A stretch of 64,000 nucleotides of DNA from Rubripirellula tenax (GTDB taxonomy: Bacteria; Planctomycetota; Planctomycetia; Pirellulales; Pirellulaceae): positions 744,838-808,837 of the forward strand of contig NZ_SJPW01000004.1 of NCBI RefSeq assembly GCF_007860125.1. Direction: 5' to 3'. The stretch's first letter is position 1. Each line of letters opens with the position of its first letter. The notes under the pieces are model-generated. The model searched no databases. It saw only the letters and a program-made list of their open reading frames with translations, and was not told the DNA's origin. Positions 1 to 9,025 of this stretch are shown here, in pieces. The translations under genes and the position numbers were made by a program.

Positions 1-2398
1 CGCTCAGTACGGGACTCTTCTCGGTCACTGGGCCGTCTTCGGCATAGTGAATGCGAGCGGCGGGACCAGCATTGAGAGCCGAAATACGCAACCTGACTTT
101 GCCTTCGTCATCGGGTCCGCTCTCGGGCGTGACTTGCGCGGACGTGCGTTTCTTCTTTGGGGATTTGGTCACATAACCATTGCCCAAGTCTTCCCACAGG
201 CCGCGGTTACACGCGATCATCTTGAGGCTTTCAAGCCCCTTGGGAACGAGCCAGCACATCCCGGACTTCTCCGCTGACCGTTCGACGACGTCGGCCCAAC
301 GTGCTTCGTCTTGACCGTCGTTCCACAGCAGGTCTTGGGCCTTATCTCGGACGGTATCAAAGTCGGCTTCGACATCAAGGAACAGTTTGATCGGGTTGGA
401 CGTGAGCGTCTTTTCGATTTGCTCTTCGCCATCGAACGGCTTGCTGGTGTCGCGGGCAGACTCGAGTGGCTTGTGGACGAGTTTTGGCTGCTGGCCACTA
501 CGCTGGATCGGAAACAGCACCTTGTCGAATAGGTTCAAAATGGTGCTGTTGAAATCTTGCTCGTAAGACTGCTGCTTTTCTTCGAGATCTTTTCTTTGCG
601 GGTGACCCTCAGGGATACGTTTGTCGGCGACGCCGGTGGCATAAAATTGGCGTGCAGCTTTGTCGATGCTTCCCATCGCCGATTTATCGCCGGTGAGGAT
701 GCATAGATTGTTCTTCCGAGTAAGTCCGTCAAAGAACTTTTGAACTTCCTCGGGCGGGATTTTTGAGTCTGGACTAACGATCAACAGGACACGTCCTTTG
801 CGAACACGATCAGCGACGTCTTCAAGTTTTGGCAACGGCAAAACATCGTCGTAAACGGTCTTTCGGGTTGGTGCGAACATCTCCTTGAGTCGTTTGTCGA
901 TCAGGGCATCAATTTGATTTTGTGGTGCCTTTTCAGCGAGACTCTGCAATAGCTTGGTCAGGTTCTCTTGGCGATCGAAGTAAAAGCGACCTTCACCGGT
1001 GTGGTGCAGATACCAAGCGATTTTTTCGAGTTCATCAAAGGCGCTGCGAAAGTCGGACGGTTCACGCAGCGGCGAAATCAAGCACTCGACCATTTCCTCC
1101 ACAGTCAACCCTTTGACGGAATTGACTGCGGTCGAAAGACTGGCCGTCAGCAATAGCGATCCCACTTGCGAAGCCGATTCCTGTCCGCTTTGCAAATCAA
1201 TGATTTGAGCATGGGCGGATTTTTGCTTGTCCCAAAGATCTTTGGCGATAACATCGCGGAAGCCGGATATCTCGGTCAACTTCTCGCGAACTTCCTTGAT
1301 CGAAAGATCGAAGTGCTGAGGTCCGATCAGGAAGACGTCATTGGCGTCGCGTTCCCAAACCGATCGCAACAGACGCGAGACCAACTCAATCAGGCCGCGT
1401 GTTTGACGAAAGTTTTCGTTCTCTTTGAACAGTGCGATGACGTTCTTGAGTTGCGGATGAAACGGATAGGTCGCGGAAATCTCATCGGCGATCGCTTCCG
1501 CTCCGCGATTGACACTCTTGCTCTTGGCGGCTTCTTCAAGTTTGCGTCCGAACGCATCGGCGATATCCTCGATCTCCGCGATGTCGGGTAGCGACGCGAA
1601 CAGGCGTTTGCGAAGGATGTCGTAGATTTCGTTGTTGGATAAATCGACCGGCGTGATACTGCGTTCCTGTCGCCCCAATTCATTGCGGGCATCGGTGAGC
1701 GCTTTTTGGATCAACTTTCCGCCGGTGTCGTATGCGGCATCAAGGTCGGAGACGACGATGCATACGTTCTTCTTTTTGCCAGCCGCAGTCAGCAAATTGG
1801 CGAACGCGCGGGTGACAATGTCGGCGACGGTGCCGTTACCGACGCTCTGCGTGTCGTAGTACTGGAAGTACGGTGGCATTTCATCGAGCAGAATCAATAC
1901 GGGATCGTCGCCATCGAGTAATTCCAGCCAAGCCTTCTCGTCGGGCGCTTTGGGGCCGTTGGTCCAGTACTTATTGAAGGTCTCCGCTTTGTCGAGTTGC
2001 TGAGCGATTTCTCCCCAGAAAAAATGGTCCGGGTTGTTACGGCCATTGAACGCCGCAACATTGGCAGACGCGAATGCATTTGCGGCAGACGTGTCGGTGC
2101 AATATTTGGCACGCAACTCGGGATTCGTCGCCAATAATCCAAAGCCAACGAGTAAGTGCGTTTTACCGCCGCCCATGGCCTGCTTGAGGTGGAAGATGGC
2201 TTCGCTGGACTGGCCAGCCAAGCGAGACATCCCCACGCCGATCAAATCCTGCATCCCCTCGGTGATGAACGTCTTGTCAAAAAACGCGCTGCCGTCGCCT
2301 TCGGACTTGATTAGTTCGTCGAGCTGCTCAATTTGGTCGCTCAGTTGGATCTTCAGAGCGTTTGGCTGCAGCTTGCAGGCATCACGGACTGTCTTCAT
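1..2398 (-). CDS. DUF499 AAA+-like ATPase, N-terminal part (runs off left edge)
   Basis: The reading frame is open from an ATG at 2398 down to base 1 (about 799 codons), so the 3' end lies outside the window. The N-terminus has a GGGKTH P-loop near residues 76-81 and a Walker B strand (VLILLDEMPPYF) near residue 170; both are typical of DUF499 proteins (large P-loop ATPases). DUF499 genes often sit with DUF1156 methylases and DUF3780 genes in predicted defence loci, so the missing downstream neighbours may be a methylase. The small HTH gene just upstream fits that arrangement. Recognition of the family is firm; the role in defence is inference. Confidence 0.85.
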   Translation of the reverse strand, partial: MKTVRDACKLQPNALKIQLSDQIEQLDELIKSEGDGSAFFDKTFITEGMQDLIGVGMSRLAGQSSEAIFHLKQAMGGGKTHLLVGFGLLATNPELRAKYCTDTSAANAFASANVAAFNGRNNPDHFFWGEIAQQLDKAETFNKYWTNGPKAPDEKAWLELLDGDDPVLILLDEMPPYFQYYDTQSVGNGTVADIVTRAFANLLTAAGKKKNVCIVVSDLDAAYDTGGKLIQKALTDARNELGRQERSITPVDLSNNEIYDILRKRLFASLPDIAEIEDIADAFGRKLEEAAKSKSVNRGAEAIADEISATYPFHPQLKNVIALFKENENFRQTRGLIELVSRLLRSVWERDANDVFLIGPQHFDLSIKEVREKLTEISGFRDVIAKDLWDKQKSAHAQIIDLQSGQESASQVGSLLLTASLSTAVNSVKGLTVEEMVECLISPLREPSDFRSAFDELEKIAWYLHHTGEGRFYFDRQENLTKLLQSLAEKAPQNQIDALIDKRLKEMFAPTRKTVYDDVLPLPKLEDVADRVRKGRVLLIVSPDSKIPPEEVQKFFDGLTRKNNLCILTGDKSAMGSIDKAARQFYATGVADKRIPEGHPQRKDLEEKQQSYEQDFNSTILNLFDKVLFPIQRSGQQPKLVHKPLESARDTSKPFDGEEQIEKTLTSNPIKLFLDVEADFDTVRDKAQDLLWNDGQDEARWADVVERSAEKSGMCWLVPKGLESLKMIACNRGLWEDLGNGYVTKSPKKKRTSAQVTPESGPDDEGKVRLRISALNAGPAARIHYAEDGPVTEKSPVLS

Positions 2399-2456
2399 CG
2401 AGGTGTATTCTCCAGGTTGCCCTACGGCAGATCAATCAAATGTATGAAGGTGCGTG

Positions 2457-2654
2457 CTATCTTGGTTTGAGCGGCTTTGCCACTTCCGCCAAAAACTGCT
2501 CCAGGTCAGCACGGCGAAACAAGCGGTAGCCATTGGCGGGATTTTTGTGCATCGGGATCTTGCCGTCTTCTGCCCAGGCCCGCAAAGTCGCCTGTGCTAC
2601 ACCGAGAATTTCGGCAGCCTCGGCAACTTTCACGTATTCGCTCAACTTTTCCAT
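2457..2654 (-). CDS. small excisionase/MerR-type helix-turn-helix protein
   Basis: This 65-residue protein is a single winged HTH of the excisionase/MerR-N type: VAEAAEILGVAQATLRAWAE, then a KIP..NP.NGYR wing and an acidic LEQFLAEV tail. It ends 58 bases before the DUF499 start on the same strand, so the two are probably co-transcribed. Such small HTH proteins precede DUF499 systems and may act as the local regulator. It is not evidence for an excisable element by itself, because the fold is used widely for regulation. Confidence 0.8.
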   Translation of the reverse strand: MEKLSEYVKVAEAAEILGVAQATLRAWAEDGKIPMHKNPANGYRLFRRADLEQFLAEVAKPLKPR

Positions 2655-2894
2655 GTGCGTTCATCCGGATGGGAAGTTAGCTACACAAACCATGTCAAAG
2701 TCTATCGAACCCTGTAGCGAACTGCTAGCAGGGCACATGATGAGTTGGAAAGCTACAAAAGCCTAGGCTGTCCGCGATGAAACCAAAATGTAGTGAGAGA
2801 AGATTGGAGATTTGAATAATCAAGGCCGCAATTTTTGCGGCATGAATCGTCAGAGAATGGTAAATACAGAGTTCAGAATCCGAAGCTGGCGGGA

Positions 2895-3779
2895 TTAGTG
2901 AAGATTCAAGGCGATCTCATCGACCACCTCAATTCCTAACGCGCTCTTCAAGTCAAAGAGTTCAGTCGGCAGAGCAGACTGAAGAGCAAGAATTACGCGA
3001 ATATCCGCGGACTCGCTTTGCGTTGACCGCCATGCTTTGAGTACCGCGTCGTATTTCACACACTGGAATAGTCCCCTGGTGAGATCGACGCCATCGGAAA
3101 TAGACGACTTCACCTCGACCGCGATCCAAACACTTCCCTTGCGAAACATCACGTCGACCACGTCACCCGACGGAAGAGCGAACTCAACCGTGCCTGGGCT
3201 AAGCGATGCGGGTAACCCGACAAGCCGTGGGTTCGCGGCAATTGCTTCCTTGAACAACCGATGCTGCTCACTTTCGCCTCCGCCGCCACGACGACGAGCT
3301 TCTTCGACAAGCTCGGGAAGGATTGCGGGTGGCGGAGGAAGCTCAAGTTCCGCCAAAACCTTCAGCCAATGTGTGTATGCGAAAACCGTTGCGAGCGTTT
3401 CATTGATAAGGGCTTCGCGCTGATGCTTGGTTAACGACTCGAGGCTTTCAGTCAGAAGCGCATCGACGCCCCGACCCGGCATCCCGGTCGACTTGTTAAC
3501 GACCAACAATGCGATTCGAGGGATGGGTTGTACCCATCGGTCACCCAATTCGGCGAGCGTGACACCGATACTGCCGAGCACATAGTTGAGGTTTCGTGCG
3601 TTGGGCATCTCCAATTGCCGAGCGAGCTCCTCATAGGTCACGACACGTTGAGCAAAGGCATATCGCACCAATAAGGGCAGCGCAAGTCGGGCACGCTGCT
3701 GATATAGCTTGTCGCCGGACATGTTGTCAGCGACTTCGGCGGTTCGTTCGTCGGCCAATCGAGTCTCACTGGGTGTCAA
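2895..3779 (-). CDS. winged-helix / PD-(D/E)XK nuclease-like protein, accessory to the Druantia-like operon
   Basis: The protein has 294 residues, with a TTG start if the longest frame is used; an ATG 19 codons in is an alternative. Residues ~45-85 look like a winged helix (TYEELARQLEMPNARNLNYV, similar to alkyltransferase-like DNA-binding segments). Residues ~195-250 contain a PD-(D/E)XK core: VVDVMF followed by WIAVEVKSS gives the D...ExK signature. It starts 38 bases after the giant helicase gene on the same strand. I infer a sequence- or structure-sensing nuclease working with the helicase. I do not recognise a named family. Confidence 0.7.
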   Translation of the reverse strand: MTPSETRLADERTAEVADNMSGDKLYQQRARLALPLLVRYAFAQRVVTYEELARQLEMPNARNLNYVLGSIGVTLAELGDRWVQPIPRIALLVVNKSTGMPGRGVDALLTESLESLTKHQREALINETLATVFAYTHWLKVLAELELPPPPAILPELVEEARRRGGGGESEQHRLFKEAIAANPRLVGLPASLSPGTVEFALPSGDVVDVMFRKGSVWIAVEVKSSISDGVDLTRGLFQCVKYDAVLKAWRSTQSESADIRVILALQSALPTELFDLKSALGIEVVDEIALNLH

Positions 3780-3817
3780 GATGCGGTCGTACTTGCAAAC
3801 TTCGGGCTGCGATCCGT

Positions 3818-6800
3818 TTACGGAAGTCGCTCCAAGACCAAGCGACGATTCACTTGGCCTGCTTCAACCGCAGACTGCGACTCGAAACCGAGAATACAGT
3901 CAAGGCATGCGGTTTCGCATCGAGCGTCGTGTTCGGGGGTACCGCGAAGCAACTGCTTCGCAGCTGCAAACCAGTTCTCTCCATCCGCGATCAGCTCTCG
4001 AGTGTGCCCTGCACCACCCGGCACATTGTCATAGACCACAATATCGAGTGCTCCAACTTGAGCTGGCACCAAGCTGGCACCTAATTCACGAGGGTCAAGG
4101 TGAAGGAGTTCCGCGCCTGCCCGATGGAGTGCCATCTGTAGCGTCGTCAAGAATGTTGGGTCACCGCTAGGAAGGGCTGTTTGAGCAAAACTTAACCGCA
4201 TCATGTCGGTTGGTTCGGTAGAACCCAAGACCTGTTGCCGAAGTGGTGTTGCTTCGTCGGCTTGAACACAGCCGTAGTCGGCGGCGGCTCCTCCGATCAT
4301 CCAAAGCGGCAGATGGCGGCGAAACGAATCCGGCAGAGGTTGACCGGCACGTGCACCACGACGTTCACTTTCGGCGTATCCACAGCGAGTGCAGATAATA
4401 AATCCGTTCTGGAACTCGCCACTGTTGAGAACAACTAACTTGCTGTCTTCGCGATAGATGGCAAGTAAGCCTGGAATTCCCGCAAAATCCGGAACTCGAA
4501 TTTCCTCTTCGGTGCGATTCTCACGCGGATCCCAGTCGATTTGTGTCGTGCTCCAACTGAACAACGATGTAATGTTACCCGCCCGTTGCGGTGCATCCCA
4601 CGCGGCTGTGCTGAATCCGTGTCGAGGTAAAAGAACATGTCGCTTGGGTCCATTCCACGTCGTGGCTTCATTGCAACGATCACATGTCTCGGGGATTTGT
4701 GAAAGCTGTCGGAAATGGAAATGACCGTGCTGACATGTGCGTGTCTCTTTGCGTTCACCAAATGACTCGTACTGATCGCCAGCAAAGGGCAATCGGTTGA
4801 GTCCTCGGGAACGAACGAATTGGCCACCGACCATTAATGTCGCCCCAGGAACATACTCTCGCATAGCGAGTAATCCGCCTCGTTCAAGACGATACTGCTC
4901 TTCTTCACGAACGCGGCGGGCTTCGTCATCCCAGACACGGACCACTAAACGGTGGACGTTGATAGGAAAACCGTATCGAGGCAAGAACTGTCGATTCGAT
5001 AACGACTCAATTACACTCACGCTTGCCAAGGTCGCTAATTGTCGATTGATCGCGTTGGCTTGACGCAGGTTGTCTCTTGTGCCGTCCTCGATCAATTGCC
5101 AAGCGGCCAGGAGGCTGCTGTAGTCTGTGTTCCAGTCCTCCACGGCATCGCTGAATACTTGCTCTAGTTCAGAAACAAGTCCATTCCAATCTTCCATCGC
5201 GCGTCGGTGCAGCGGAGTCTGGTCGAGCAGTTCGATCGCTGAGAGTTTCAGTTCATCTGCTGAATCCCGAGCCCAGCCAAGGTAAGCCAAGAAGGCATCC
5301 GCGACGGTCTGTTGATTTCGATTCCACGGCGCATCATCCGGGAGTGCTACCATCGACGGTCGAGACGGCTCAGGCTTTCGCTGGTTGGAACGCCACTTGG
5401 CTGGCTGCATAACTCGACAGAACTTCCCCATGTGACCGAAAGCGTCCATGGCGCCCGTTCGCTCACCCCGGTCACGAATTTCACTAAAGAACATTCCTAA
5501 TAGCCAGGCACCGAACTGACGCATCGCCAGCTTGGGACGGTCGACGATCACTCGGGGGCGACGCAAATCTTTGGTCAGATACTGACCGAAGTTGTAGAAG
5601 ACAGCACGCTCAAAGGGACGACTCTGGCAGAAGGTGATCACCGCCGAAGAACCATCGCTTCGGCGGCCCGCACGACCAGCGCGTTGCAGGTAGTTCGCCT
5701 TTCCGGGTGGAACATTTCCCATCATCACCGATGTCAAACCGCCGATGTCGATCCCCAATTCCATCGTGGTTGTGCAGCTGAGTAGATTCCTGGCTCCTTC
5801 TCGGAAAAGTGACTGAAGTCGCCTGGTTTCCTGTGGAGCAAGTTGAGCCGAGTGCTCTTCGGCCCAAAGACCTCGTTTGAATACCTCGCGTTCGACATAA
5901 TCGCGGCGGACTCTATCAAATCGCCGCAAATTGGAATCTCCACCCGCTCCATCACCGAGGAGCTTGATCGGGTGCAATGGACCTGTTCCCTTTTGAGGAA
6001 CGCAATTTAATGCAGTTCGACTCCAGATCCATCCGTTCAATTCGCACTCGTACGCTCGGTCGATCGCCTTCAACCCGAGACGTGAGAACTTGAACCGAAG
6101 AGCCGGAACCTCAGCTCCGCCGTCAGCAGGTCTCTCGGCAGTTTCAAGCCAATCCAGTTGATGACCTGCCGCGGCATGAAGTGACTGGAAGACGGACTCG
6201 AGCAGGTCTTTTCCTAATTGTTCAGCGCTGTCTTCACCAATGCCAGCATTGATCAGCACGCGAGCAGCAAAATCAACATTGGTTTGTTGACGTGATTGGC
6301 CGATAAGTTTCTCAAGTCCCCGCCCCGACGATGTGCTAGTGAGCCAGCGGCCAACGGGCGTTCGATACCTCGCTATTTCTTGGTTCAGCTCAGCCGACTC
6401 AAGATCGACGCATCCCAATGAACGAATCGTGTCACAGATCAGATGGCACAAGTCAGTGTAACAGCCTTCGATTGGTTCAATCGCACAGCTGGGCAACCGA
6501 CCAAGAAAGCGATCATCAGGCTTCAGTGATTCAATTCCAGGATACGCTACAGCGACTATTCCAATCGTTTCCGCACTCGGCTGCGAACGCGTGGGCCGCG
6601 CTAATTCGGCCGCCAGCATGTAAGGCACGCGCATTCGCGCGTGTTCAAGGTTCTTCTCCCAGTCCAATGTTGACCAAGCACGCTGTCCCGATGCATCGTC
6701 AATCGTCTCAGGCTGCTCTTTCGCAATCTCAGGATCAAGGAATTGTGCAATCTGCGGATCGTTACTGATCTCTCGCTGCCATTGTGCAATGGTTCCTCCT

Positions 6801-9025
6801 GCCAGCATGGCTCTCAGCTTGGCTTGCTCGTCGTCAAGTTTGCTTTGGTAATAGTCGCGATCGTCAGCGTCCAATGAATTGTCGGCGAGCTTGCTCTCCA
6901 GCTCGGCGATTTCACGTTCAACTCGCTTTTGGTGAGTTCCCTTACTGAGTGATACTTGAGCATGGCGTGCCAGCATTGCCCGAAACATTTGCGTTTCGTG
7001 CTGGGTCGCAAGTCGCGGACCTAGTCTCGCAGCAGCCTGCCGAGAGTCACTGAATGTAAGAAGTCGACGCCCTTCTGCCGGCCGATACGTTCGACCTCTG
7101 GGGATCGCGGGTAACTCAGAAAGCAGCGTCTCGGTTGCGATGGAAAGGGCCAGTGAATCGACGGTCGACAACCATCGGTACTCGGACACAGGCTCCTCGC
7201 AACGCGGACATTGCTGAATCTCCAATAGTCGGCTTCCGCTTGCTACTGCCAGGCTGCCACTTGAAGAATCGACAACATGAAGCACTCCCGGTTGATGTTG
7301 ACCTTGAATGTTCTCTACCGGAATCATGACGCGATCTGTCATTTGTGGTGATAGGCCTCGGGCCACGGCCGGTCGCAGGCGATTTCGCTCAATCGTTGCA
7401 CCGATTCCCCAGCATCCACAGTTGGAGCATCTGGCTATCGGAAACGATGGAGACTCGCAGTTCTCGCAAGTGCCGGTCTGATCAGTGGTGACGCTTCCGA
7501 TCGGTGGCAGTGGGATTGAACCAGGCTGACGGCACCCAGCGAACAAGCACGCTGAGATCGAGGCTGGAGCTCGAACCTGCAAATGCAAACGATGGGGAAT
7601 GATCGGCAAGCGATCAGACAAGAGGCGAGCAGAGGCAGCCAATCGCAAAATCTGGGTTGTCGCTTTCTTGCATACATCATCCCGTTTGCCCCACACCGCT
7701 TCCGAAAGTTCGTCAAGTGTCTGCACGGAAGATCGCGACATTGCCGTGGCAACTTGATGGATCAATTCACATTTTGGCAACACGTTCCAAAGCAGAATCG
7801 CGGGCGTATCGGCGGAATTAGATAGGCCATCGCGGATTGTGCCCTGGTCGGCAATCAGGCCTAGTTGCTCTGCAAGCCTTTGATTGGCTTCCTGGTCAAC
7901 CAGCAGTTCTTGCTCTCCACAATCTATGGTCATGGTCCCACTGGAGAGCCAATTAGTCTCAGCGATCTTCTCCGCATCTACTTCATGTTTGACTGGAACA
8001 GGATTATCTAGCTCAAAATCCGCAAACTTACCTTGGATAATCTGCGTCGAGTCTCGTTCCTTCGAGAACAGCATAGAAATGAAGTCTTGTAGATCGTCTT
8101 TGTCACCACCGAGTGTTGCACTGGTCGCAATCTGGAGTACTTGATTTGAAGAGACTCGGCAACGCAGCATCATGCGTCGGAGCAGCATCATGATCTCGGC
8201 AGCTAATGTCCCCGCATACAGGTGAGCCTCATCGAGAACTACAACTTCCAGTGCTGAACTGAGCAGCACGGCATCTTGCGGACGACACATCATGTACTCG
8301 AGCATCGAATAGTTGGTCACTAAGATATCCGGCTGCGGTCCGGTTTCAGTTTTGTTTCCGAGGCCATCCTCCTTGCCTCGAGCCTGCTGACGTGTGCGAA
8401 ATCGGTGCGGTGCTGACGGAAGTGCTCCCTCATTGTCTGCTTTTCGTGCGTTCTCAGGCGTCTCGCTAGTGAAGTGAAAGAAACTGAGCCGCGATTGTCC
8501 TGAAAGCCATCTTTCAAGTCGCTCGACTTGGTCATTTACCAGCGCGTTCATCGGATACAGAATCAACGCGCGGATACCGCTTTGCTCTCGACGCGGATTG
8601 GAGACTAGCTGGTTCAGCATTGGTAACAGAAAGCTCTCCGTTTTACCGCCACCCGTTCCGGCGGTCACACCAATTGCAGGCCGTTCTGTATCGCTGGATT
8701 CATTCGACGCCTGTATGGATTCAAGTTGGTGCTGGTACAGCTTCATCTTGTCAGTCAACGCTCCCACGTCTGCCAGATGCTCTGCCAATTGACTCTCAAA
8801 GTCGCCTTGCGACGCGATGTCACGAAGCGAGCGCCCGCAAGATTTTGACGCTCTAGATGCTTCGATCCAGATGTCGCCAACGAGACCGTCCACACCCGGT
8901 TGCTCCCAGACTCGACGCATAGCGTCAGAAAGGTTTGGATCGCTAGTGAAGGCTTGCGAGACGCCAAAGTCGACGAGTCGGTCTCGAAGTTGGTCAACGA
9001 GGGAAAGTGCGTCTAGCTGGGCCAT
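3818..9025 (-). CDS. druE: giant DEAH-box SF2 helicase with C-terminal DUF1998, DruE-like (Druantia type III)
   Basis: This 1735-residue protein has a Walker A TAGTGGGKTES at residues 121-131, a DEAH-type motif II (VVVLDEAHLYAG), a SATLGG motif III, and motifs V/VI (TTTMELGIDIGG, QRAGRAGRR). The C-terminal ~200 residues carry DUF1998 cysteine clusters (CTRCGYAES and CETACLDCILG). The family is very large SF2 helicases of defence systems; DruE of Druantia and its enteric YjiV-like relatives have this build. The start ATG shares one base with the stop of the upstream DruH-like gene (TAATG), so the pair is translationally coupled. DISARM DrmA/DrmB split these domains into two proteins, which makes DruE the better match. 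Confidence 0.75.
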   Translation of the reverse strand: MAQLDALSLVDQLRDRLVDFGVSQAFTSDPNLSDAMRRVWEQPGVDGLVGDIWIEASRASKSCGRSLRDIASQGDFESQLAEHLADVGALTDKMKLYQHQLESIQASNESSDTERPAIGVTAGTGGGKTESFLLPMLNQLVSNPRREQSGIRALILYPMNALVNDQVERLERWLSGQSRLSFFHFTSETPENARKADNEGALPSAPHRFRTRQQARGKEDGLGNKTETGPQPDILVTNYSMLEYMMCRPQDAVLLSSALEVVVLDEAHLYAGTLAAEIMMLLRRMMLRCRVSSNQVLQIATSATLGGDKDDLQDFISMLFSKERDSTQIIQGKFADFELDNPVPVKHEVDAEKIAETNWLSSGTMTIDCGEQELLVDQEANQRLAEQLGLIADQGTIRDGLSNSADTPAILLWNVLPKCELIHQVATAMSRSSVQTLDELSEAVWGKRDDVCKKATTQILRLAASARLLSDRLPIIPHRLHLQVRAPASISACLFAGCRQPGSIPLPPIGSVTTDQTGTCENCESPSFPIARCSNCGCWGIGATIERNRLRPAVARGLSPQMTDRVMIPVENIQGQHQPGVLHVVDSSSGSLAVASGSRLLEIQQCPRCEEPVSEYRWLSTVDSLALSIATETLLSELPAIPRGRTYRPAEGRRLLTFSDSRQAAARLGPRLATQHETQMFRAMLARHAQVSLSKGTHQKRVEREIAELESKLADNSLDADDRDYYQSKLDDEQAKLRAMLAGGTIAQWQREISNDPQIAQFLDPEIAKEQPETIDDASGQRAWSTLDWEKNLEHARMRVPYMLAAELARPTRSQPSAETIGIVAVAYPGIESLKPDDRFLGRLPSCAIEPIEGCYTDLCHLICDTIRSLGCVDLESAELNQEIARYRTPVGRWLTSTSSGRGLEKLIGQSRQQTNVDFAARVLINAGIGEDSAEQLGKDLLESVFQSLHAAAGHQLDWLETAERPADGGAEVPALRFKFSRLGLKAIDRAYECELNGWIWSRTALNCVPQKGTGPLHPIKLLGDGAGGDSNLRRFDRVRRDYVEREVFKRGLWAEEHSAQLAPQETRRLQSLFREGARNLLSCTTTMELGIDIGGLTSVMMGNVPPGKANYLQRAGRAGRRSDGSSAVITFCQSRPFERAVFYNFGQYLTKDLRRPRVIVDRPKLAMRQFGAWLLGMFFSEIRDRGERTGAMDAFGHMGKFCRVMQPAKWRSNQRKPEPSRPSMVALPDDAPWNRNQQTVADAFLAYLGWARDSADELKLSAIELLDQTPLHRRAMEDWNGLVSELEQVFSDAVEDWNTDYSSLLAAWQLIEDGTRDNLRQANAINRQLATLASVSVIESLSNRQFLPRYGFPINVHRLVVRVWDDEARRVREEEQYRLERGGLLAMREYVPGATLMVGGQFVRSRGLNRLPFAGDQYESFGERKETRTCQHGHFHFRQLSQIPETCDRCNEATTWNGPKRHVLLPRHGFSTAAWDAPQRAGNITSLFSWSTTQIDWDPRENRTEEEIRVPDFAGIPGLLAIYREDSKLVVLNSGEFQNGFIICTRCGYAESERRGARAGQPLPDSFRRHLPLWMIGGAAADYGCVQADEATPLRQQVLGSTEPTDMMRLSFAQTALPSGDPTFLTTLQMALHRAGAELLHLDPRELGASLVPAQVGALDIVVYDNVPGGAGHTRELIADGENWFAAAKQLLRGTPEHDARCETACLDCILGFESQSAVEAGQVNRRLVLERLP

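Noticed and set aside
3818-9025. DISARM (DrmA/DrmB) or Dpd system
   Set aside because: DISARM splits helicase and DUF1998 into two proteins and needs DrmC and a methylase; no dpdA-type TGT gene is present.
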